From Microbacterium sp. YJN-G (GTDB lineage Bacteria; Actinomycetota; Actinomycetes; Actinomycetales; Microbacteriaceae), in the NCBI RefSeq assembly GCF_015040615.1, contig NZ_CP060402.1, positions 806,001-870,000 of the forward strand: DNA of 64,000 bases. The letters are read 5' to 3'. The notes beneath the pieces were generated by a model that saw only the letters and a list, made by a program, of their open reading frames with translations, did no database searches and was not told where the DNA came from. Every line of letters begins with the position of its first letter. The stretch's first letter is position 1. Position numbers and translations under genes: made by a program. Shown here piece after piece: positions 18,898-26,795 of this stretch.

Positions 18898-20652
18898 ATG
18901 AAGCTGCAGCGGACACTCGTTGCGGGAGCCGTGGCGCTCCTCGCCGCCGGACTCCTCACCTCCTGCACCGCAGGCGACACCGAGGCCAAGACGGAGTCGA
19001 TCGACGCGTTCCCCTCCCAGTGGGAGGAGGAGATCACGATCGACGTCTTCGACGGCCTGGCGAACTACATGGGCATCCAGAAGGGCTGGTTCGCCAAGAT
19101 CGTCGACGACAAGTTCAACATGAAGCTGAACATCATCGCGCCGAACGTCGCCGGCGGTGGCGACACGCTGTACAACACCCGCGTCTCGGCCGGGGAACTG
19201 GGCGACCTCATCATCACCGACAAGGGTGAGCGGCTCGACGAGCTGATCGAGGGCGGGCTGGTCGCCGATGCATCGCCGTACTACCCGGCGATGAAGAACG
19301 CGGCGCGGTTCGACAAGGCGGTCGACGCCATCAACGAGGGCAACGACGGCATCCACGCCTTCCCGAGCTCGGTGTCGAGCCTGCTGCCGACCGAGTCCTC
19401 CGAGGGGATCGACTCGACCTTCGGGCCGTTCCTGCGCTGGGATCTGTACGCCGAACTGGGCTACCCCGAGATCGACACCCTCGAGGACCTGCTGCCGATC
19501 CTGAAGGACATGCAGGACCTCGAACCCGTGGCGCCCAACGGGCAGAAGACCTACGCGCTGTCGCTGTTCAAGGACTGGGACGGCAACATGATGAACAACG
19601 CCAAGCAGCCGGTCACCTACTACGGCTACGACGAACTCGGCTTCGTGCTGGCCAAGGCCGACGGCTCGGACTACCAGGGTCTGCTCGACGGCGGCGGCGA
19701 GTACGAGCGCGTGCTGCGCTTCTTCCATGAGGCCAACGAGCTGGGCCTGGTCGACCCCGAGTCGACCACCCAGAACTACGACACGCTGTGGTCGAAGATG
19801 CAGAACGGGCAGGTGCTCTTCACCTGGTGGCCGTGGCTGGGCCAGTCGGCCTACAACACCGACGCCAACATGGCCGAGGGCAAGGGCTTCATGATCGCCC
19901 CGCTGAAGGACCAGCAGATCTTCTCGTACGGGGCCGAGGCCTACGGCGGCAAGCAGGTGCTCGCGATCGGCTCGAAGGCCGAGGACCCCGAGCGCATCGC
20001 CGCCTTCATCGACTGGCTGTACTCGGCCGAGGGCTCGCTGTCCAACAGCAGCCAGACGATGGGCGCGGCCGGCCCGCAGGGCCTGACCTGGGATGTGAAC
20101 GACGCCGGCGAGCCGGAGCTCACCGACTTCGGCAAGGAGGTCTTCCTCAGCGGAGACGCCGACGTGCCGGCGGAGTGGGGCGGCGGAACCTACCTCGACG
20201 GCGTCTCGACCCTGAACATCAGCGTCGTGCTGCCGATCGACACCGACCCCGAGACCGGGTTCCCGTACAGCTATAAGATGTGGGACTCGTACCAGAAGTT
20301 GACCGCGAACCCGCTCACCGAGGACTGGTCCGCGCACATGGGCGGGGCGGTGACCACGATGGAGTACCTGAAGGCCAACGACCAGGTGATCGTGGCACCG
20401 GGTGCCAGCTACACCGCGCCCGCCGACGACTCCGAGATCGAGACGCTGCGCAACCAGGTCAAGGCCGTGATCGTGCAGTCGTCGTGGCAGGCCGTCTTCG
20501 CTGAGGACGACGCCGAGTTCGACAGGATCTGGTCGGGGCTGCAGGACACCGCAGAGGGCCTCGGTTACGAGAAGGTGCTCGAGGTCGACATGGACCGCGC
20601 GAAGGAGCAGAACGCTCAGCGCGAGGCCATCGCGAAGGAGTTCGCGGACTGA
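18898..20652 (+). CDS. Extracellular oligosaccharide-binding lipoprotein (LplA/YtcQ type)
   Basis: A 584-residue solute-binding protein, longer than ordinary sugar-binding proteins and the right size for the LplA/YtcQ group. The signal peptide ends in LLTSC with lipobox C23, so the mature protein is a membrane-anchored lipoprotein. Motifs include LGDLIITDKGERLDELI, FTWWPWLGQSAYN and SYGAEAYGGKQVLAIGSKAEDPERIAAFIDWLYS. AAAGGA lies upstream of the ATG at 18898. It should capture the substrate for the two permeases just upstream, and a strong hairpin at 20663-20698 ends the operon. Confidence 0.93.
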   Translation: MKLQRTLVAGAVALLAAGLLTSCTAGDTEAKTESIDAFPSQWEEEITIDVFDGLANYMGIQKGWFAKIVDDKFNMKLNIIAPNVAGGGDTLYNTRVSAGELGDLIITDKGERLDELIEGGLVADASPYYPAMKNAARFDKAVDAINEGNDGIHAFPSSVSSLLPTESSEGIDSTFGPFLRWDLYAELGYPEIDTLEDLLPILKDMQDLEPVAPNGQKTYALSLFKDWDGNMMNNAKQPVTYYGYDELGFVLAKADGSDYQGLLDGGGEYERVLRFFHEANELGLVDPESTTQNYDTLWSKMQNGQVLFTWWPWLGQSAYNTDANMAEGKGFMIAPLKDQQIFSYGAEAYGGKQVLAIGSKAEDPERIAAFIDWLYSAEGSLSNSSQTMGAAGPQGLTWDVNDAGEPELTDFGKEVFLSGDADVPAEWGGGTYLDGVSTLNISVVLPIDTDPETGFPYSYKMWDSYQKLTANPLTEDWSAHMGGAVTTMEYLKANDQVIVAPGASYTAPADDSEIETLRNQVKAVIVQSSWQAVFAEDDAEFDRIWSGLQDTAEGLGYEKVLEVDMDRAKEQNAQREAIAKEFAD

Positions 20653-20662
20653 CGGACGGATG

Positions 20663-20698
20663 CGAAGCGGGGGCCGGCCCAGCCGGCCCCCGCTTTCG
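20663..20698 (+). terminator. Terminator of the LplBC-type importer operon
   Basis: CGAAGCGGGGGCCGGC (20663-20678) pairs with GCCGGCCCCCGCTTTCG (20682-20698) with one bulged T and a 3-base loop. It starts 10 bases after the binding-protein stop codon. Confidence 0.8.
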
Positions 20699-20710
20699 TG
20701 TGCCCGGCGA

Positions 20711-20764
20711 CCGGATGCCGGCGGTCGGTCCCCGATCGGATGCCGGCGATCGGATGCCGGCGAT
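20711..20764. repeat. Short tandem GGATGCCGGCGATC-type repeats
   Basis: Between the importer terminator and the convergent YesL gene, CGGATGCCGGC occurs three times in 54 bases with spacers CGATC or CGGTCGGT. The unit contains the GGATGCC word that is frequent throughout the window. Too short and irregular for a CRISPR array; probably slippage-expanded spacer DNA. Confidence 0.55.
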
Positions 20765-20776
20765 CAGGCCCGTCGT

Positions 20777-21394
20777 TCACGCCCCGGGCGTGTGGCGCCG
20801 GAAGACGGAACGGAACAGGAACGCCGTCAGGTAGGCGCCCACCGAGAATCCGACGGTCAGCAGGACGACCGCGAAGATCGGGAAGACGAGAGTGATGCAC
20901 ACGAGCGTGACCGGGATGATCAGCACCCCGAACGTGCGCAGCGGCTCGGTCATCGGCAGCAGCACGGCGTTGCGCAGGCTCTGCCGCACCGGCGCGTCGT
21001 AGACGGCGGTGAGGGCCATCGCGTACAGGAACGCCATGAACGCGAACACCGCGGCGACGATCGAGATCACCATGGCGATGCCGCCGAGCAGCGTGGGATT
21101 GCCCGACCAGAACACGGCGCTGAAGGTGAGCAGCAGCATGGGCAGCAGCGTCGCTGCGCCCAGCAGCGACGCGCGCCGGAAGTTCGAGCGGAATGCGGGC
21201 AGGTAGTCCTTCAGCGGCCGCCCGCTCTCGTCATCCGAGTAGCGGATCGTCACCTCGAACAGCGCCGCGGTCGCCGCCGGGATCGTCACGATGGGCACGC
21301 AGCAGACCAGGTGCAGCAGATTCAGGGCGACGAAGCTCAGGAACCCCGTGATCCCCTGGGCGGTGCTGCCGGCAGGGTCGATCCCGATGCGCAT
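20777..21394 (-). CDS. YesL/DUF624 family membrane protein
   Basis: A 205-residue protein with about four to five membrane helices (LLHLVCCVPIVTIPAATAALFE, TLLPMLLLTFSAVFW, ISIVAAVFAFMAFLYAMALTAVYD, VLIIPVTLVCITLVFPIFAVVLLTVGF). The CCVPIVTIPAATAALFE pattern marks DUF624, named for YesL of the Bacillus rhamnogalacturonan cluster and usually found beside LplBC-type importers. Its role is not known; assisting the importer is a guess from linkage. Its ATG overlaps the LacI stop codon by one base (TGATG), so it is coupled to the repressor gene. Confidence 0.85.
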   Translation of the reverse strand: MRIGIDPAGSTAQGITGFLSFVALNLLHLVCCVPIVTIPAATAALFEVTIRYSDDESGRPLKDYLPAFRSNFRRASLLGAATLLPMLLLTFSAVFWSGNPTLLGGIAMVISIVAAVFAFMAFLYAMALTAVYDAPVRQSLRNAVLLPMTEPLRTFGVLIIPVTLVCITLVFPIFAVVLLTVGFSVGAYLTAFLFRSVFRRHTPGA

Positions 21395-22368
21395 CAGGAG
21401 CCCGTGGGTCCGAACAGCCGGGGCGGCAGCAACTGCATCCGGTCGACGCTCTCCCCGGCCAGCAGCGCGAGGATCGCGCGGGTCGCGACGGTGCCGATCT
21501 CGATCGCCGGGACCTCGATCGTGTCGGTCAGCCCCGGCACGTCGCGCACGAGGTGCAACGGGCTCAGCGCGATCACATCGCAGTGCGGGCTGCGTGCGGC
21601 GATGTGCGCGGCCACATGCGGCAGGGCCGCCTCGTTGTGGAACAGCACTCCCGAGATCTCGGGTGTCTGCGTGAGGATGTCGTCGACCACGCCGACGGCA
21701 TCTGCCGAACTCGGGCACGGGTGCACCGAGCCGGTGATGCCGTGCTCCGCGCATCCCGCCAGGAAACCGCGATTCAGCCGCTCGGCGTACGAGGTGTGCC
21801 TGTCGAGCACCTCGGCAGGGGCGCCGAACAGCGCGACCCGGGTGTGCCCCAGCTCGGCCAGGCGTGCCGCGGCAAGACGGCCGGCGGCCTCGAAGTCGAA
21901 GTCGACGCAGACCAGATCGTTCGCCCCGTCGGGAAGGCCGATGAGCACGCTCGGCGTGCCGAGCTCCTGCAGTGTGGCCAGACGCGGGTCCTCGGACTCG
22001 ACGTCCAGGACCATCAGCGCGTCAACCATCGAACCGCCCGCCGCGCGGCTGAGCCCCTCGGCGTCGTCGCTGGTCAGCAGCAGGATGTCGTAGCGGTTCG
22101 CGCGCGCCTCGGCGACGACGCCCGAGACGATCTCCATGATCACGTGCACGTCCACGCCCGAGCGCAGCGGTGCCTGCAGGCCGATCACCCTCGTGGAACG
22201 CGACGCGAGCGAGCGGGCGCTCGCATGCGGCCGGTAGCCCAGCTTCGTGATCGCCGCCTCCACGCGGTCCCTGGTGTCCTGCGAGATCGTGCGCTTGCCG
22301 CTCATGACGTACGAGACGGTCGAGATCGACACCCCCGCAGTCGCCGCGACGTCGGCGATCGTCACCAT
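21394..22368 (-). CDS. LacI-family transcriptional repressor (first of two)
   Basis: A 324-residue LacI/GalR regulator. MVTIADVAATAGVSISTVSYVMSGKRTISQ is the helix-turn-helix and hinge region, followed by RVEAAITKLGYRPHASARSLAS and a periplasmic-binding-protein-like sensor domain. Its recognition helix (SISTVSY) is identical to that of the repressor at 35023, so both could bind the same TCGAAGCGTTTCGA sites. The ATG lies inside the end of the GH95 gene (7-base overlap) with GAAGGAG in that gene, making GH95-lacI-yesL one operon. The effector is probably a product of xyloglucan oligosaccharide breakdown, by inference. Confidence 0.93.
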   Translation of the reverse strand: MVTIADVAATAGVSISTVSYVMSGKRTISQDTRDRVEAAITKLGYRPHASARSLASRSTRVIGLQAPLRSGVDVHVIMEIVSGVVAEARANRYDILLLTSDDAEGLSRAAGGSMVDALMVLDVESEDPRLATLQELGTPSVLIGLPDGANDLVCVDFDFEAAGRLAAARLAELGHTRVALFGAPAEVLDRHTSYAERLNRGFLAGCAEHGITGSVHPCPSSADAVGVVDDILTQTPEISGVLFHNEAALPHVAAHIAARSPHCDVIALSPLHLVRDVPGLTDTIEVPAIEIGTVATRAILALLAGESVDRMQLLPPRLFGPTGS

Positions 22369-24701
22369 GCAAGCTCCTTCGTCTCAATGGTCATCGGCTG
22401 ATCGGCGCTCAGCTGCACGGACCGCTCCGGCAGCCCCGGTCCGTGCACGCGCAGGGTCAGCGAGCGGGTGCTGTGCAAGGCTACCCGGCGGATCCGCCCC
22501 GACGCCCACGCCACATCGACGACGACGCCGCCTCGTGCCCGGATGCCGTGCACCGAGCCCTCCTGCCAGGCCTCCGGCAGGGCGGGCAGCAGTCGCAGCA
22601 TCCCGTCGTGGGACTGCACCAGCGACTCGGCGACCGCGGCCGTGAAGCCCAGGTTGCCGTCGATCTGGAACGGCGGATGCGCACTGAACAGGTTGCGGTA
22701 GACGCCGCCGCGCTGCTCCGCGGAATCATGGGCGCCCGGGCTGGGCACGGGACGCAGCAGCATCCACAGCTGCTCGTGCACCCGGTTCCCCTCGTGCAGG
22801 CGCGCCCACATCAGCGCACGCCACGCGAGCGCCCAGCCGGTCGACTCGGGGCCGCGGCCGAGGATCGACGCGGCGGCAGCCGCGGCGAGCTCGGGTTCGG
22901 CATCGGGGGTGATCAGCCCGAGTGGGAAGACGCCGACGAGGTGTGACAGGTGGCGGTGCTCGGGTTCGGCATCCGGCACGTCGCGCGCCCACTCCTGGAT
23001 GCGGCCCTGCGCCGAGATCGCGAGCGGCGGCAGCAGGTCCACGAGCGCGGCGAGATCGCCGACCCAGGCGTCTTCGCGGCCGAGCACGGCCGCCGCCTGG
23101 CGGCATGCGGCCGACAGGGCGCGCAGCAGCTCGGCATCCATCGTCGCGGTCAGCCCGATCGCGCGCGGGATGCCGTCGGCGTCGAGCCAGCGGTGCTCCG
23201 GCGAGGACGACGGGCTCGTCCACGCGCGCTCGCCGTCGGACTGGATCCAGCTCGAGGCGAACCGGGCGGCGCGCTCGAGCACCGGCCAGGCCCGCTCGCG
23301 CAGCGCGTCGAGATCGCCGTCGAACAGCCAGCGCTCCCAGAGGTGCAGGCTCAGCCAGACTCCGCCCATCGGCCAGGTCGACCAGCTAGGATCGCCCACG
23401 CCCTCGCCGACCGCCGCGGCATGCCCCCACGGGTCGGTGTTGTGGTGCAGCACCCAGCCGTCGGCGCCGTACAGCTCGCGGGCGGTGGTGGCGCCGGTGC
23501 CCTCCGAGACGCGGGCGATGAACTCGAGCAGCGGCAGGTGGCATTCGGCCAGGCCCGTCGTCTCGGCCGGCCAGTACGCCATCTGCAGATTGATGTTCGC
23601 GGTGTAGCCGCTCGACCACGGGCCGGGTAGCTCGGCGTTCCAGATGCCCTGCAGGTTCGCGGGCAGGCCCCCGGGCCGTGACGACGACATCAGCAGGTAG
23701 CGGCCGTAGTGGAACGACAGGGCTGCAAGACCCTGGTCGTCGTGCTCCTGCGCCCGCAGCACGCGCTCGTCGGTGTCGAGGTCGACGGACTCCGCGGGGG
23801 AGGGGAGATCCAGAACGCACCGCTCGTACAGCGCCCGATGCGCGACGACGTGTTCGTCCGCCTCGGCGCCCGCGCCGGCGACGGCGCGGGCCTCCGCCAC
23901 GGCGTCGCCGCCGGCATCCGCCGTCGCCGTCCCGATCGTCAGCAGGTGGGTGGTCGCGGCGGCGGTGCGCAGCACGCCGCCCGTGATCGCGGATGCCGTG
24001 CTGGCGAGCACCACGACGGCGCCGCGGCGCCCCCTGGCCTCGTCGTAGCGGATGCCGGCGGACGAGGCCGCGTGCCCGGGCGGCACGTCGACCGGCAGGT
24101 GCCAGTGCGCGGTCAGGCCGGCCTCGTCCGAAGAAGGGGTCGCGGATGCAGAGGGGAACGGGCCGGTCAGGCGCACCTCGAGTGACACCGGCGTCTCGGC
24201 GGTGATCCGGTGAGCGATCGCGCCGGTCACGGCATCCGCCCAGGTCTCGTGCGTCACGCGGCCGGCATCCGGCGCCTTGTACGTGTGCGTCGCGATCCCG
24301 GTGCGCAGGTCGAGGGTGCGCTCGAGTCCGCTGGTGCGGGCGGCGTCGACGCCGGCGAGCGACACCTCCAGCGTGCCGAACGGCAGGAACGCCTGCGCCC
24401 AGGGGGTCTGCTGGCGTGCGACGAGCGCCTCGGCGCGGTCGAGGTCGCCGGCCCCGATCGCCTCGCGCACCGCGGCGATCGCCGCGGGGCCGCGGTCCAG
24501 GGCGCCGGCGAGCGGATCGTCGATGACGCCGCCCGACCATGCGGTGGTGTCGTTGAGCAGCAGCCGCTCGCCGCCCGCGCGCCCCTCGCACATGGCCGCG
24601 CGAAGGCCGTTGCCCACCGGCAGGGCATCGGTCCAGCGTGCTGACGCGCTCCGGTATCTCAGCGTGTGCAGGGCGTCCGACCGCTTCGTGGACATCGACA
24701 T
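22362..24701 (-). CDS. GH95 family glycosidase, probable alpha-1,2-L-fucosidase
   Basis: A 779-residue GH95 enzyme without signal peptide. Family marks are DALPVGNGLRAAMCEGRAGGERLLLNDTTAWSGG at the N-terminus, RPGGLPANLQGIWNAEL, the catalytic-site stretch VLHHNTDPWGHAAAVG, and QIDGNLGFTAAVAESLVQSHDG near the end. GH95 members are alpha-1,2-L-fucosidases or alpha-L-galactosidases. Fucosidase fits terminal fucose on xyloglucan. The ATG at 24701 is chosen since TATACT on the minus strand ends 6 bases before it, giving a leaderless mRNA. A LacI-type operator lies 23 bases further up. Confidence 0.92.
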   Translation of the reverse strand: MSMSTKRSDALHTLRYRSASARWTDALPVGNGLRAAMCEGRAGGERLLLNDTTAWSGGVIDDPLAGALDRGPAAIAAVREAIGAGDLDRAEALVARQQTPWAQAFLPFGTLEVSLAGVDAARTSGLERTLDLRTGIATHTYKAPDAGRVTHETWADAVTGAIAHRITAETPVSLEVRLTGPFPSASATPSSDEAGLTAHWHLPVDVPPGHAASSAGIRYDEARGRRGAVVVLASTASAITGGVLRTAAATTHLLTIGTATADAGGDAVAEARAVAGAGAEADEHVVAHRALYERCVLDLPSPAESVDLDTDERVLRAQEHDDQGLAALSFHYGRYLLMSSSRPGGLPANLQGIWNAELPGPWSSGYTANINLQMAYWPAETTGLAECHLPLLEFIARVSEGTGATTARELYGADGWVLHHNTDPWGHAAAVGEGVGDPSWSTWPMGGVWLSLHLWERWLFDGDLDALRERAWPVLERAARFASSWIQSDGERAWTSPSSSPEHRWLDADGIPRAIGLTATMDAELLRALSAACRQAAAVLGREDAWVGDLAALVDLLPPLAISAQGRIQEWARDVPDAEPEHRHLSHLVGVFPLGLITPDAEPELAAAAAASILGRGPESTGWALAWRALMWARLHEGNRVHEQLWMLLRPVPSPGAHDSAEQRGGVYRNLFSAHPPFQIDGNLGFTAAVAESLVQSHDGMLRLLPALPEAWQEGSVHGIRARGGVVVDVAWASGRIRRVALHSTRSLTLRVHGPGLPERSVQLSADQPMTIETKELAW

Positions 24702-24706
24702 GTGGT

Positions 24707-24737
24707 TAGTATATGTTCCGTTGTTGAAACGCTTCGA
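24707..24737. promoter_or_regulatory. Divergent promoter region and shared LacI-type operator between GH95 and GH42
   Basis: On the minus strand TATACT (24713-24708) is a strong -10 box for GH95. On the plus strand TAGTAT (24707-24712) may serve the GH42 gene. The operator TTGAAACGCTTCGA (24724-24737; TCGAAGCGTTTCAA on the other strand) lies between -35 and -10 for GH95 and just after the expected start site for GH42, so one bound repressor could silence both operons. Confidence 0.7.
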
Positions 24738-24761
24738 CACTTCGATGGAGAATCACGGGAC

Positions 24762-26792
24762 ATGTCATCGCAGACCTCAGCGCGTCGCGCCTTCGACGCG
24801 CTCATCACCGAGCGCGGGCTCGCCTTCGGTGGCGACTACAACCCCGAGCAGTGGCCGCGCGAGGTCTGGCACGAGGACGTGCGTCTCATGCGAGAAGCCG
24901 GCGTCAACTTCGTCACGGTCGGAGTGTTCAGCTGGGCGACGATCGAACCGCGCGAGGGGGCCCGCGAATGGGCCTGGCTCGACGAGATCCTCGACCTGCT
25001 GCACGAGAACGGCATCGCCGTCGACCTGGCCGCCCCCGTGGCATCGCCCCCGCCGTGGCTCGGACTGCAGCATCCCGATGTGCTGCCCGTCGACCGCGAC
25101 GGCGTGCGCCTGGTCGCGGGATCGCGCAACCAGTTCTCGCCGGCGTCGAGCACCTACCGCGCGTACGCGCAGGCCATCACCCGCGATCTCGCCGAGCGAT
25201 ACGCGCAGCATCCCGCCGTGCGGATGTGGCACGTCGGCAACGAGTACGGGCAGATCGACCACGGCGACGAGGCGGCGCGCGAGTTCCGGTTCTGGCTGCG
25301 CCGCCGGCACGGCGACATCGAGACGCTGAACGCCGCGTGGAACACCGCGTTCTGGTCGCAGCGCTACGACTCCTTCGACGAGATACTCCCTCCCCGTCGC
25401 ACGCCGTACCTGATCAACCCCGCGCAGTCGCTGGATTTCCGGCGGTACAGTTCCGACCAGCTGCTCGCCTGCTACGCCGAGCTGCGTGACGCGATCCGTG
25501 CCGCGGGGGCCGCGCAGCCGATCACGACGAACTTCATGGGGTTCTTCGCGCACGCCGACTACCACTCCTGGGCGGATCAGGTCGATGTGATCTCGGACGA
25601 CCAGTACCCCGACCCGGCCGACCCGCAGTCGGCGAGCGGCATCGCGCTCGTGCAGGACCTCATGCGGTCCCTCGGCGGCGGGCGCAGCTGGATGCTGATG
25701 GAGCAGTCCATCAGCGCCGTCTCGTGGCGTGAGCACAATCTGCCCAAGTCGCCGCAGCGCGCGCGACGCGACTCGCTGCAGGCCGTCGCCCGCGGGGCCG
25801 ACGCGATCTGCTACTTCCAGTGGCGGCAGGCGCGCTCGGGCGCGGAGCGCTTCCACTCGGCGATGCTGCCCCACGCCGGCACCGACTCCGACGTGTTCCG
25901 CGGCACCTGCCGTCAGGGTGCCGACCTGAAGCTGCTGTCGGCGGTCGCGGGCGCGCGAGTGCCCACCGACGTCGCCATCCTGTTCGACTGGTCCAGCTGG
26001 TGGGCGGGCGAGGAGCCCGCGCGCCCCACCGAGCGGCTCTCGACCATGCAGCAGCTGAACCGCTGGTACCGGTCGCTGTGGCGCCGCGGCATCGCCGCGG
26101 ATGTCGTGCATCCGGATGCCGGACTCGACGCGTACCGCGTCATTCTGGTGCCCCACGCGTACATCCTGAGCCCCGAGGCGGCGGCATCGCTCGCCGGGGC
26201 CGCGGCTGGGGGTGCGCAGATCGTCATCGGCCCGTTCAGCGGCGTCGCCGACGAGCACGCCGCGATCCTGCAGGGGCGTTCACCGGTGCTGCTGCGCGAG
26301 CTGATCGGGGCCAGCGCAGAGGAATGGGCCGGGATGCGGCCGGGCATGCTCCGTCTCGCCGACGGATTCGGGCCCGCCGAGCCGCAGAGCGCCGACGTGC
26401 TCGCCGAGCGCCTGCGCACGGAAGGCGCCGAGGTGCTCGCGGCGCACAGCGGGGGCGACCTCGACGGCATCCCGGCGATCACGCGCAACGGCGGCGCCTG
26501 GTACCTGGGCGCCGTCGTATCGGACGGGGCGCTGGATGCGGTCATCTCGGGGGCGCTGGCCGCGGCATCCGTGTCGGGCCCGATCGCGGGCGTCGACGTG
26601 CTGCCCGAAGGGCTGGAGGCCGTCCGCCGCGGCGGCGTGCTCTTCCTGCTGAATCACGGGGAGAGCCCCGCAGAAGTGCCGGTGACGGCGGGTCTGTTCG
26701 ACCTGCTCACCGGAGAGAAGACCGCGGACACGGTGGGCATCGCGCCCGGCGAGGTCCGCGCATTGAGCGAAGCACTGAGCGAAAGGCACTGA
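24762..26792 (+). CDS. GH42 beta-galactosidase
   Basis: A 676-residue GH42 enzyme with the usual TIM barrel, trimerisation and C-terminal domains. LAFGGDYNPEQWPREVWHEDVRLMREAGVNFVTVGVFSW is the family start. The acid/base is E161 (HVGNEYG) and the nucleophile E314 (WMLMEQSIS). No signal peptide is present. It should remove beta-galactose from oligosaccharides, here probably the galactose exposed after defucosylation. The ATG at 24762 follows GGAG (24747-24750). The next gene, GH31, starts 3 bases after its stop codon. Confidence 0.94.
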   Translation: MSSQTSARRAFDALITERGLAFGGDYNPEQWPREVWHEDVRLMREAGVNFVTVGVFSWATIEPREGAREWAWLDEILDLLHENGIAVDLAAPVASPPPWLGLQHPDVLPVDRDGVRLVAGSRNQFSPASSTYRAYAQAITRDLAERYAQHPAVRMWHVGNEYGQIDHGDEAAREFRFWLRRRHGDIETLNAAWNTAFWSQRYDSFDEILPPRRTPYLINPAQSLDFRRYSSDQLLACYAELRDAIRAAGAAQPITTNFMGFFAHADYHSWADQVDVISDDQYPDPADPQSASGIALVQDLMRSLGGGRSWMLMEQSISAVSWREHNLPKSPQRARRDSLQAVARGADAICYFQWRQARSGAERFHSAMLPHAGTDSDVFRGTCRQGADLKLLSAVAGARVPTDVAILFDWSSWWAGEEPARPTERLSTMQQLNRWYRSLWRRGIAADVVHPDAGLDAYRVILVPHAYILSPEAAASLAGAAAGGAQIVIGPFSGVADEHAAILQGRSPVLLRELIGASAEEWAGMRPGMLRLADGFGPAEPQSADVLAERLRTEGAEVLAAHSGGDLDGIPAITRNGGAWYLGAVVSDGALDAVISGALAAASVSGPIAGVDVLPEGLEAVRRGGVLFLLNHGESPAEVPVTAGLFDLLTGEKTADTVGIAPGEVRALSEALSERH

Positions 26793-26795
26793 CAG

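Noticed and set aside
20711..20764. Possible CRISPR or operator array from GGATGCCGGC repeats
   Set aside because: Only three copies, spacers of 4-9 bases, and the word is common everywhere in the window.
24666..24761. Upstream extension of the GH42 gene to an earlier in-frame start
   Set aside because: The extension would run through the divergent promoter and operator and adds residues not typical of GH42; the ATG at 24762 has a ribosome site.
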